A stretch of DNA of 64,000 nt from Crassaminicella indica (GTDB taxonomy: Bacteria > Bacillota > Clostridia > Peptostreptococcales > Thermotaleaceae), in NCBI RefSeq assembly GCF_019203185.1, contig NZ_CP078093.1:620001-684000 (forward strand). The letters run 5' to 3'. Shown here piece after piece: positions 27,916 through 35,627 of the stretch. The translations under genes and the position numbers were made by a program. A model generated the notes under the pieces. That model made no database searches. It worked only from the letters and a program-made list of their open reading frames with translations, and was not told the DNA's origin. Within the stretch, counting starts at the first letter, position 1. Every line of letters starts with the position of its first letter.

Positions 27916-28911
27916 TTATTTATGTTTAGAGAGTGTCTCCTTTAATGTATCATTTTTATCTAATTTATGAATAGCATCAACAAATCTGATAGTACCTGTT
28001 TGTGAACGCATAACAACAGATTGGGTTCTTGCTCTATTATTTTCAAGGTAAGTTACACCTTTTAACAGCTCTCCATCAGATACGCCTGTAGCTACAAATA
28101 ACACATCATCAGATTTTACCAAATCATCTAATATAAGGATTTTATAAACGCTTTCTTTATCCCATCCTAATTTTTCACATCTTTCCATCTCTTCATCAGA
28201 CATAGGATTGAGCTTTGCCTGCATTTCTCCACCCATACATTTTATCGCAGCAGCAGCAATAACCCCTTCTGGTGCACCACCAATTCCCATGAATATATCA
28301 ATACCTGTATTTTCAAAGCAAGTAGCAATAGCAGCTGCCACATCTCCATCACTAAATAGCTTTATTCTACAGCCTACTCTTCTAATTTCTCTTATTAGAT
28401 CATAATGTCTCGGTCTATCTTGAATAATAACTGTCACATCATTAATATCCTTATTTAATGCTTTTGCAACTGCTTTTAGATTTTTCTCAACAGGATCATC
28501 TATATGAATGAGTCCCTTTGCCTTTGGTCCTACTGCTATTTTTTTCATATATGTATCTGGTGCATTTAATAATGTACCTTTAGGTGCCATAGCTAAAACT
28601 GCAATAGCATTTGGAAGTCCCTTTGCTATAAGATTTGTTCCTTCAAGGGGATCTACTGCTATATCTACTTCCATATCTCCTGCTTTGCAGGTACCTACCT
28701 CTTCTCCAATATAAAGCATAGGTGCCTCATCAAGCTCACCTTCTCCAATAACTACAGTTCCTTTTATGGATACATCCGAAAAAGCTCTTCTCATGCCATC
28801 TACTGCTGCTTGATCTGCAGCATCTTTTTCTCCTCTACCCATATATCTTCCACAAGCAAGTGCTGCTGTTTCTGTTACTCTTACAAGCTCTAATGCTAGA
28901 TTTCTATCCAT
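27916..28911 (-). CDS. glpX: Class II fructose-1,6-bisphosphatase, first tandem copy
   Basis: A 331-residue GlpX with the canonical motifs VVIGEGELDEAPMLYIGE, AVDPLEGTN and GGAPEGVIAAAAIKCMGG. It is clearly a duplicate of the adjacent gene, being collinear over almost the whole length. It lies between transaldolase and the second copy in one operon leading into rho. Possible division of labour includes FBPase versus sedoheptulose bisphosphatase activity, which is inference. Confidence 0.93.
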   Translation of the reverse strand: MDRNLALELVRVTETAALACGRYMGRGEKDAADQAAVDGMRRAFSDVSIKGTVVIGEGELDEAPMLYIGEEVGTCKAGDMEVDIAVDPLEGTNLIAKGLPNAIAVLAMAPKGTLLNAPDTYMKKIAVGPKAKGLIHIDDPVEKNLKAVAKALNKDINDVTVIIQDRPRHYDLIREIRRVGCRIKLFSDGDVAAAIATCFENTGIDIFMGIGGAPEGVIAAAAIKCMGGEMQAKLNPMSDEEMERCEKLGWDKESVYKILILDDLVKSDDVLFVATGVSDGELLKGVTYLENNRARTQSVVMRSQTGTIRFVDAIHKLDKNDTLKETLSKHK

Positions 28912-29004
28912 TTTTATACCTCCAGTAAAATATGTGTATATCTCAATACCCCTTTCATCACAAACAATTATATCATATTGGTGTAATTATAACATGCTTT
29001 TTCC

Positions 29005-29643
29005 TTATCTATTGCTCCAATCTGCCTTAAATTTTTCTATTCCTTTATCTGTTAACGGGTGATTTAGCATTCCTTTAAATACCTTATATGGAATAGTTGC
29101 AATATTTGCACCTGCTAATGCTGAATCCATCACATGAGCTGTGTGACGAATACTTGCAGCAATAATTTCTGTATCAATACCGTGCAGCTCAAATATATTT
29201 GCAATATCACCTATCAAATCTATGCCAGGGTTTCCTATATCATCCATTCTTCCTACAAAAGGACTTACAAAGCTTGCTCCTGCACGTGAAGCAAGTAAAG
29301 CTTGATTTGCAGAAAATACCAAAGTAACATTTGTTTTAATATTTTTTTGAGATAATACACTTACAGCCTTTAAACCTTCTGCTGTCATAGGAATTTTGAT
29401 GACAATGTTTTTATGAAGTCTAGCTAAAGCTTCTCCTTCTTTTATCATCTCAGGTGCTGTATCTCCCATTACTTCTGCACTAATAGGTCCATCAACTAAA
29501 GTTACGATTTCCTTTAAAACCTCTTCAAAAGCTCGTCCTTCCTTTGCAATAAGGCTTGGGTTTGTTGTTACCCCTGATAATACTCCCCACGTACTTATTT
29601 CTCTTATTTCCTCCACATTTGCAGTATCAATAAATAATTTCAT
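29005..29643 (-). CDS. Transaldolase / fructose-6-phosphate aldolase family (small type)
   Basis: A 212-residue TalC/FSA-type class I aldolase. It begins [15 protein letters not shown], has [13 protein letters not shown], and the Schiff-base lysine lies in [11 protein letters not shown] (Lys83). The C-terminal LADKG-like region reads [11 protein letters not shown]. Clostridial members usually act as transaldolases in the pentose phosphate pathway. It is the first gene of the glpX-rho operon, with AGGAGG before the ATG. Confidence 0.93.
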   Translation of the reverse strand: MKLFIDTANVEEIREISTWGVLSGVTTNPSLIAKEGRAFEEVLKEIVTLVDGPISAEVMGDTAPEMIKEGEALARLHKNIVIKIPMTAEGLKAVSVLSQKNIKTNVTLVFSANQALLASRAGASFVSPFVGRMDDIGNPGIDLIGDIANIFELHGIDTEIIAASIRHTAHVMDSALAGANIATIPYKVFKGMLNHPLTDKGIEKFKADWSNR

Positions 29644-29674
29644 ATTAATCCTCCTAACATTTTTTTCTATCTAT

Positions 29675-29702
29675 ATTATATACAATTCCTTTTTATGTTA
29701 AA
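29675..29702 (-). promoter_or_regulatory. Probable promoter of the tal-glpX-rho operon
   Basis: On the minus strand: TTTAAC (29697-29702), 16 bases, perfect TATAAT (29675-29680), 32 bases before the ATG. The -35 is weak. Confidence 0.5.
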
Positions 29703-29703
29703 A

Positions 29704-29733
29704 GCAAAAAGAACCTCATATGAGGTTCTTTCT
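29704..29733. terminator. Bidirectional terminator downstream of kce
   Basis: A perfect palindrome AAGAACCTCATATGAGGTTCTT flanked by A-rich and T-rich runs lies directly after the kce stop and immediately upstream of the tal promoter. Confidence 0.85.
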
Positions 29734-29737
29734 ATGA

Positions 29738-30586
29738 TTATTTATTTAATGGCTTTAAACCTAAAATTTCTCTTGCTTCAGCAGGAGTTGCGATTTCTCT
29801 TCCTAGCTCCTTTGCAATGCGAACAACCTTTTCAACCATTTCTCCATTGCTCTTTGCTATAACGCCTTTTTCAATGTAAACATTATCTTCAAAGCCTACT
29901 CTTACATGTCCACCCATAGCAATAGCCATAGCAGCCATAGGGAATTGGTTTTTACCTACCCCTGCTACTGTCCATGTAGAGCCTGCTGGAATACTGTCTA
30001 CCATAAATGCTAAATCTCTAGCTGTAGCCGTCATTTGAACACCTAATACAAAATCAAAGTGCATAGGTGCTTTGATATATCCTTTTTTATGCATTCTAAT
30101 AGCAATATCCACCATACCTTTGTCGAATACTTCTATTTCAGGCTTAACACCTCTTTCGATCATGATTCGACCAAAGTTTTTGATTGTATTGTCTGTGTTT
30201 ATAAATACTTCATCTCCACCAAAGTTGCAAGTACCACAATCTAGTGTTGCCATTTCAGGAGCTTTTAGTCCTAATTCTGGCTCTTCAACTTCTGTAGACT
30301 GAAGTCTTTCTAAATCAGTCATACCTACTGCTCCACCTGTTGAAGGTTGAATGATTACATCTGGACAAAGCTTTCTGATAGCATCAATGCACTCTTTGAA
30401 TCTAGCTTTGTCTTGAGTAGGAGTACCATCATCTTCACGTACATGAAGGTGAATAATACTTGCTCCTGCTTTGTAAGCTGATTCTGCTTCTCTTGCAATT
30501 TCTTCTACTGTATATGGAACATTTGGATTATGTTCTTTTGTAACTTCCGCTCCGCATATAGCAGCTGTGATAATTAATTTTTCCAT
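29738..30586 (-). CDS. kce: 3-keto-5-aminohexanoate cleavage enzyme (lysine fermentation)
   Basis: A 282-residue BKACE-family enzyme. It converts 3-keto-5-aminohexanoate plus acetyl-CoA to 3-aminobutyryl-CoA and acetoacetate. Motifs: CGAEVTKEHNP with Glu14, the Zn pair HLHVREDDG (His46, His48), PSTGGAVG near 82 and a Zn-ligand Glu in RVGFEDN near 230. Glu14 and the neighbouring kal gene support the lysine-pathway substrate, unlike the paralogue at 6261-7076. The other lysine genes (kamA, kamDE, kdd) are not in this window. Confidence 0.93.
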   Translation of the reverse strand: MEKLIITAAICGAEVTKEHNPNVPYTVEEIAREAESAYKAGASIIHLHVREDDGTPTQDKARFKECIDAIRKLCPDVIIQPSTGGAVGMTDLERLQSTEVEEPELGLKAPEMATLDCGTCNFGGDEVFINTDNTIKNFGRIMIERGVKPEIEVFDKGMVDIAIRMHKKGYIKAPMHFDFVLGVQMTATARDLAFMVDSIPAGSTWTVAGVGKNQFPMAAMAIAMGGHVRVGFEDNVYIEKGVIAKSNGEMVEKVVRIAKELGREIATPAEAREILGLKPLNK

Positions 30587-30618
30587 CTTGTGCTTCCCCC
30601 TTAACTTTTAATATTCTA

Positions 30619-31008
30619 TTATTTTCTTTGACAGTCTTTTGGTGTCACACAAGTTCCAATAGCTGTAGCAACAACGATTGGTTCTTCTAATACATCAGCT
30701 GCTGATGCACTGATATCTTTTCTTGAAGTAACAACTTTTCTTGCTTCGAATTTCATTTTTCTTGAAGTATTTCCTTCTTTGATGATTTCTCCAATTACTT
30801 CAATATAGTCTCCTGCATAAACTGGTGCTAAGAATTTTACTTCCTCGTAGCCTGCAAATAAACCTTCATCTCCATCACGCATAATTAGTAGCTCTGTAGC
30901 AACATCTCCAAATAAGTGTACCATATGTGCTCCATCTACTAATTCTCCACCATAATGTGCATCCTTTGCACTCATTCTTACTCTTAACATTGTTTTAATT
31001 GTTTCCAT
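30619..31008 (-). CDS. kal: 3-aminobutyryl-CoA ammonia-lyase (lysine fermentation)
   Basis: A 129-residue hotdog-fold enzyme removing ammonia from L-3-aminobutyryl-CoA to give crotonyl-CoA, the step after Kce. It begins [20 protein letters not shown] and has [18 protein letters not shown], typical of Kal. A strong promoter, a 12-bp leader hairpin and AGGAGG precede the ATG. kce follows 32 bases later, so the two form a short operon. Confidence 0.9.
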   Translation of the reverse strand: METIKTMLRVRMSAKDAHYGGELVDGAHMVHLFGDVATELLIMRDGDEGLFAGYEEVKFLAPVYAGDYIEVIGEIIKEGNTSRKMKFEARKVVTSRKDISASAADVLEEPIVVATAIGTCVTPKDCQRK

Positions 31009-31022
31009 GTTTAATTCCTCCT

Positions 31023-31050
31023 AATATCTTTATGATTGCATAAAGATATT
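31023..31050 (-). promoter_or_regulatory. Perfect 12-bp hairpin in the kal leader
   Basis: AATATCTTTATG with CATAAAGATATT (31023-31034 and 31039-31050) and a four-base loop, ending a few bases before the AGGAGG of kal. There is no T run, so it is not a terminator. It may stabilise the mRNA, expose the ribosome site or be an operator. Confidence 0.6.
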
Positions 31051-31081
31051 GAAAGCCCCAAAAGTAAACCATGCCCATATC

Positions 31082-31111
31082 ATTATAACACTAAATTTGT
31101 TTTTTTGACAA
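31082..31111 (-). promoter_or_regulatory. Promoter of kal-kce
   Basis: On the minus strand: TTGTCA (31106-31111), 18 bases, TATAAT (31082-31087). The leader is about 65 nt and includes the 12-bp hairpin. Confidence 0.7.
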
Positions 31112-31126
31112 TGTGTAGATGAAAAA

Positions 31127-31166
31127 AATAAAAACCAACTAAGGTTTTACGCTCAGTTGGTTTTTG
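31127..31166 (-). terminator. Terminator after the first stalk/TolC-like gene
   Basis: An eight-base-pair stem AACCAACT/AGTTGGTT (31133-31140, 31155-31162) followed on the minus strand by TTTTTATTTTTTTC. Confidence 0.8.
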
Positions 31167-31218
31167 GAGCTTATTTTTAACAAAAGAAAAATCATTTGCC
31201 TTGATTGATATCAAAACC

Positions 31219-32757
31219 TTACATAGATGCAGATGTCATCCAAGGCTTATCATATTGCATAGCTAACATATTATAATTCATAATTCTTTCTCTTAATCGT
31301 TTTTTAGCAAGTTCTAACTGAAGATTTGCATTTTCAAGCTGTATTGGTGGGATATTTCCTATTTCTAACTGTAATTTTGCTGTCTCTAGATCATCCTTTG
31401 CTTTTTCATAAGCAATTAAGTCTTTTTCATATTGATCTTCTAGCTGCATTAAGGATTTATAACAACCTCTTAAATTCTTTTTATATACCTGCTTTATACT
31501 ATCTACATCCATTGTTGCTATTTTTGCATCTATTTTTTTTGCTTTATAAGGTTCATATTCTGCATTAAAAACATAGAATTTCACACCTAAATCAGCCAAT
31601 TCTTTATTTTTCTCCACTCCCCAAATTTCAGGACTTTCATTTATTACTTCTAAAATATGAGAATCTACATCTTCATCCTTTATTTTCTCAAAAGAAATTT
31701 TATCCTCTAATGTATATCTCTCTTTTAAATCAAATCCTACTAAATCATTTAAGGCTTCATAACTTTTTTCCAATTCTTTTACTGCTAAATCATATGCTTT
31801 TTTAGCATCTTCATAAACTCGTTTGGCTTCTTTGTTTTGTAATTTACTTGCAATCCCTAGTTCATATTTTAGCTGTGATTGCTCCTTATTTTTACTTTGT
31901 ATTTCTAACTGTAGCTTTGCCACTTTTTTAGCATCTTCTTTTTTTAAAACATCATAATAAGCATTTTTTACTTGATAAGATATTTTTTCTTTTAATGTCT
32001 TTATATATTTTTTAGCTTTTTCATATTTTATTTCTGAACTTTTAAGTTCCTTATATGCTCTATCTGCTTTTGCATCACTAGCACCATTTCCAGTACCTAC
32101 TGGTGTATAATCTATAGCATCATTAGCATCATCTTTTACATAATCTGCACGTGCAACCATCAATTCTGCTTTTTGTAAATCGTCACTGTTTTTTAATGCC
32201 TTATTTAACAACTCCTTATAAGTATAATCCCCTGAAGCTATTTCTTCTTTTTGTTGTTTCTCTACAAAAATTTTAATAATTCTTGTAACACTATTCCATT
32301 TAACTTTTATATCTGAAATCTTTTCAATAACATTATACGGAACCATAATAGAACCATCTTTTACTTCTGGTACTACACCTAAATCAAATTTTCTGCCATC
32401 CATTATTAGATTGGAATTTTTCGTAGTTAATTGAATAATACACTGATCCTTAAAAATCGTTACCACATCATTTTTATCATCCCATTCCATATCATTACTA
32501 TTAATATCTGTAAGCTCTGCTATAAAATCCAATGGTAATAAAGGTATCTCTTCTTTTATGTACGGTGCTACTTTCAAAGTTTTTACATAATTATCTACTT
32601 TATACTCTGCTTCCCCAATGGTTAATTCAATCTCATCCGTTTGACTTTGTGCAAACTCTAGAGGCAACTTAATCATTTCCTGTGCTAATACTGTATTACA
32701 CGACAAAGCTACTGTTAAAGAAAAAACACAAAGCATTTTTCTTATCTTTTTATTCAT
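31219..32757 (-). CDS. Secreted protein: copper-amine-oxidase-N (stalk) domain plus TolC-like helical region
   Basis: A 512-residue exported protein. A signal peptide (about 1-26) is followed by a stalk domain (about 30-165, with LPLDFIAELTDI and WNSVTRIIKIFV) and a long helical part (about 180-505). This has two coiled-coil hairpins resembling outer-membrane-efflux (TolC) repeats, for example KISYQVKNAYYDVLKKEDA and KAKDDLETAKLQLEIGNIP. TolC normally spans an outer membrane, so its role in a presumed monoderm is unclear. The start ATG ending at 32757 follows GAGGAAG. A paralogue lies immediately upstream. Confidence 0.75.
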   Translation of the reverse strand: MNKKIRKMLCVFSLTVALSCNTVLAQEMIKLPLEFAQSQTDEIELTIGEAEYKVDNYVKTLKVAPYIKEEIPLLPLDFIAELTDINSNDMEWDDKNDVVTIFKDQCIIQLTTKNSNLIMDGRKFDLGVVPEVKDGSIMVPYNVIEKISDIKVKWNSVTRIIKIFVEKQQKEEIASGDYTYKELLNKALKNSDDLQKAELMVARADYVKDDANDAIDYTPVGTGNGASDAKADRAYKELKSSEIKYEKAKKYIKTLKEKISYQVKNAYYDVLKKEDAKKVAKLQLEIQSKNKEQSQLKYELGIASKLQNKEAKRVYEDAKKAYDLAVKELEKSYEALNDLVGFDLKERYTLEDKISFEKIKDEDVDSHILEVINESPEIWGVEKNKELADLGVKFYVFNAEYEPYKAKKIDAKIATMDVDSIKQVYKKNLRGCYKSLMQLEDQYEKDLIAYEKAKDDLETAKLQLEIGNIPPIQLENANLQLELAKKRLRERIMNYNMLAMQYDKPWMTSASM

Positions 32758-32877
32758 GTGCAACTTCCTCTCTATATAGTCATATATAATTTATATCTTC
32801 TGTTATTCATTATAACACTCACTCTTTATGCATTCAACGCGTATACATATTCTTAAGAATTTATTAATATTTGATCC

Positions 32878-32909
32878 TAAAAAAATAAAGGAAGATTTCC
32901 TTCCTTTAC
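32878..32909 (-). terminator. Terminator after the second stalk/TolC-like gene
   Basis: AAAGGAAG/CTTCCTTT stem (32887-32894 and 32900-32907), a five-base loop, then ATTTTTTT on the minus strand. Confidence 0.85.
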
Positions 32910-32937
32910 CTTTATAGTATAATTTATAATCTATCCT

Positions 32938-34518
32938 TTAATTTTCTTTATCTTTTTTTGATACAGAATTAATCCAAGGTTTGTTATACATCATAACCCA
33001 TTTATTATAATCCATTATGGTTTCACGTAATTGCTTTTTACTATTTTCTAACTGAAGTATTGCTTTTTTCTCTATAATTGGCAATTCATTACCAACTGCT
33101 ACATTTACCTTTGCCATCTTCAAATCATCTTTTGCTTTTTCATATGCAATCTTATATTTTTCATACTGATCCTTTAACTGCTTTAATGAAGTGTATAATT
33201 CCCTTAAACCCTGTTCATACTTCTGTTTAACCTTTCCTAATTCTATCGTTGCTATTTTTGCATCAATTTCTTTTGCTTCATATGGATCCATATCAAAACT
33301 CCATTTGTAATCTACTGGTAGATTAAATACATACAAATCAACACTTAAATCCTTCAAATCAACAATTTCATTTAATGCCCATATTTCTGGACTCTTATCT
33401 GTTACTCTTGCAATATGATAATCTACATCTTCTTCAATATCAGCATCAAAGATTATTTCATCTTTTAAAGTATATCTTGCCTTTGCATCTAAACTTACTA
33501 AATCATTTAATTTTTCATAAGCCTTATCTAACTCTTTTACTGCTAAATCATATTGTTTCTTTGCTTCTTCATAATCTCTTTTTGCCTGATTATTCTCAAT
33601 ATCACTAGCAAGCCCTTCCCTATGGCTTAGATCTGTAAGCTTTGCTTTTTCTTGTGTCAAATCCATTGCTAGCTTAGCTAGTTTTTTATTGTCTTCACCT
33701 TTTAATACTTCATAGTAAGCATTTTTTACATCATAAGCAATTCTATCCTTGATCATATTTACTTTCTTTTTTGCTAATTCATATTCAAAATTATTTTTTT
33801 TATATTTCAAATATGCTACATTTCCTTTAAGATATCTTATATCACTTCCATATCTTGTTGGTATATAATCTGTATCATCCTTAGAATCATCTTTTATAAT
33901 ATCCATACGCTCCACATTCATCTCTGCAGCTTTTAGATCTCTACTACTGTCTAACGCTTTTTTAAGCATAGTTTCATATGTATAATCCCACGTAGCAACA
34001 TTTTCTTCATTTACCTGTTTTTTCACAGGAATAACAATTTTATTAGTAATACTATTAAAGCTTACTTTTTTATCAAAAACTTTTTCTATAAAATCTATTG
34101 GAATCATTGTATTACCATCTTTTATTTCTGGAGCTGTATCCATAAGCATTTTATTTCCATCAACTATCAATGTTTTTTCCCCTATAGTCATCTGAATAAT
34201 CTGATTTTCTTTAAAAATAGTAACTGTCTTTGTTTCTGCTTTCCAATCTACACAAGCTTTATTTATGCCCATGATATCTATTATTAGATCAAGTGGAAGC
34301 ATAGGCTTTTTATCTTTTATGTAAGGAGGTATAGATATAGCTTTTACAGTACTCCCTACTTTATAATTTACATCTCCAATAATAAATTCTATATCTTCTA
34401 TTGCAGAGTAATTCATTTCAACAGGAAGTTGGATATTTTCCATTGCTACAACAGTATTACATGAAAGTATTGTAGCTATTGCAAATGTGCACGCTATTTT
34501 TTTTGATCTTTTATACAT
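32938..34518 (-). CDS. Secreted stalk-domain/TolC-like protein, paralogue
   Basis: A 526-residue protein collinear with the one at 31219-32757. It has a signal peptide (about 1-25), a stalk domain (LPLDLIIDIMGI; FNSITNKIVIPV) and a TolC-like helical region (RIAYDVKNAYYEVLKGEDN; YEKAKDDLKMAKVNVAVGN). Near its C-terminus NKPWINSV matches DKPWMTSA of its partner. The genes are separate units, each with its own terminator. The ATG follows AAAGGAAG. Confidence 0.75.
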   Translation of the reverse strand: MYKRSKKIACTFAIATILSCNTVVAMENIQLPVEMNYSAIEDIEFIIGDVNYKVGSTVKAISIPPYIKDKKPMLPLDLIIDIMGINKACVDWKAETKTVTIFKENQIIQMTIGEKTLIVDGNKMLMDTAPEIKDGNTMIPIDFIEKVFDKKVSFNSITNKIVIPVKKQVNEENVATWDYTYETMLKKALDSSRDLKAAEMNVERMDIIKDDSKDDTDYIPTRYGSDIRYLKGNVAYLKYKKNNFEYELAKKKVNMIKDRIAYDVKNAYYEVLKGEDNKKLAKLAMDLTQEKAKLTDLSHREGLASDIENNQAKRDYEEAKKQYDLAVKELDKAYEKLNDLVSLDAKARYTLKDEIIFDADIEEDVDYHIARVTDKSPEIWALNEIVDLKDLSVDLYVFNLPVDYKWSFDMDPYEAKEIDAKIATIELGKVKQKYEQGLRELYTSLKQLKDQYEKYKIAYEKAKDDLKMAKVNVAVGNELPIIEKKAILQLENSKKQLRETIMDYNKWVMMYNKPWINSVSKKDKEN

Positions 34519-34678
34519 ATATTGTACTTCCTTTCTTTATCAAAATACATTAGAATATATTTTTTATAATCATCTTTCAATATAATATATTCATTATAAC
34601 ACTGCACTGATATCATTGCAATTGCTCCTAAGCATGATATTTTTACCTTGTTTTGCGTAAATTTCCTAAATAACAAAG

Positions 34679-35458
34679 CTACTCAAGTACCATATCCACT
34701 AAATCAATAAAAGGCTCACTCTTATTTCCTTTTGGTCTTTTAAATTCTATTTCTAATTCTTTACCATTAGTAAGTTCTATGTCTATATGCTGAGGATACT
34801 TGCTTTTTTTAATCTCTATTTTCTGCTTTATATCACCATCTACAATAAAGCTTACAATATAAGCTTCATCTAATCCTTCATTCAATACATGATCTAAGCC
34901 TACTAAACCCGTCAACTTATTATATTTACCATCTAATTTATAAACCAACCTTGCCCCATCATCATATGCTCTTATACACATTCCTTTTTTGTACTGCTCT
35001 ATTTTTTCAGTAATAGGATCTACCATTAATGACATAATAAAATCCTTTGGATAATCAAAACCTGCATCAAGATCTTTATTTAATGATTTGCTTGTACTAT
35101 TATCAATTCTATAAAGATAAACATTAGAATAATAAGATATTTTTTTATCTGTTAAATAAACCTCATCTACAGAGGATACAGTTTGAATTTGAGGAACCTC
35201 ACCAATATATACCGTCCCTGTCTTTCCATCCCAAGTAACTTTTTTTCCTAAATTTTCACTAATATATCTTAATGGCACATAAGTAGTTCCATTATAGACA
35301 AAAGGCTTTTTATCAGAAAATTTGTTATCCTCACCATCTATTATAATTCTTTTCACAATACCATAGTTTACAGAAATATTTTTTACTATTGCATCTGCAT
35401 TTACAAAAGAAAATGAAAACAATAATCCTAATACTAAACCTATCATGACTTTTTTCAT
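34679..35458 (-). CDS. Secreted stalk (copper-amine-oxidase-N) domain protein
   Basis: A 259-residue exported protein. A signal peptide (about 1-23) is followed by one stalk domain (about 45-95), seen in NGTTYVPLRYISENLGKKV and VTWDGKTGTVYIG. The remaining 160 residues are beta-rich and not recognised. I start at the ATG ending at 35458, eight bases after AAAGGATG. Copper binding is not implied by this domain name; no oxidase catalytic domain is present. Confidence 0.8.
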   Translation of the reverse strand: MKKVMIGLVLGLLFSFSFVNADAIVKNISVNYGIVKRIIIDGEDNKFSDKKPFVYNGTTYVPLRYISENLGKKVTWDGKTGTVYIGEVPQIQTVSSVDEVYLTDKKISYYSNVYLYRIDNSTSKSLNKDLDAGFDYPKDFIMSLMVDPITEKIEQYKKGMCIRAYDDGARLVYKLDGKYNKLTGLVGLDHVLNEGLDEAYIVSFIVDGDIKQKIEIKKSKYPQHIDIELTNGKELEIEFKRPKGNKSEPFIDLVDMVLE

Positions 35459-35579
35459 TTTAAACACATCCTTTCATAAAATTGTATACATTTTACTTCT
35501 CTTAATAATATATTATAGCTAAGTTTTTATAGTACTTCAAACCCCCTCTTATATTCTAAAACTTTTGTCTGTATACTAT

Positions 35580-35622
35580 AACAAAGCACGATGTACTTAC
35601 TCATATGGTTACATCGTGCTGT
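35580..35622 (-). terminator. Terminator of the SLH-protein gene
   Basis: An 11-bp stem AGCACGATGTA/TACATCGTGCT (35585-35595 and 35610-35620), followed on the minus strand by TTGTTAT. Confidence 0.75.
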
Positions 35623-35627
35623 TCATT

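Noticed and set aside
34494-34676. A 60-codon minus-strand frame between two secreted-protein genes
   Set aside because: No good ribosome site, overlaps the next gene's start and reads like untranslated AT-rich DNA.
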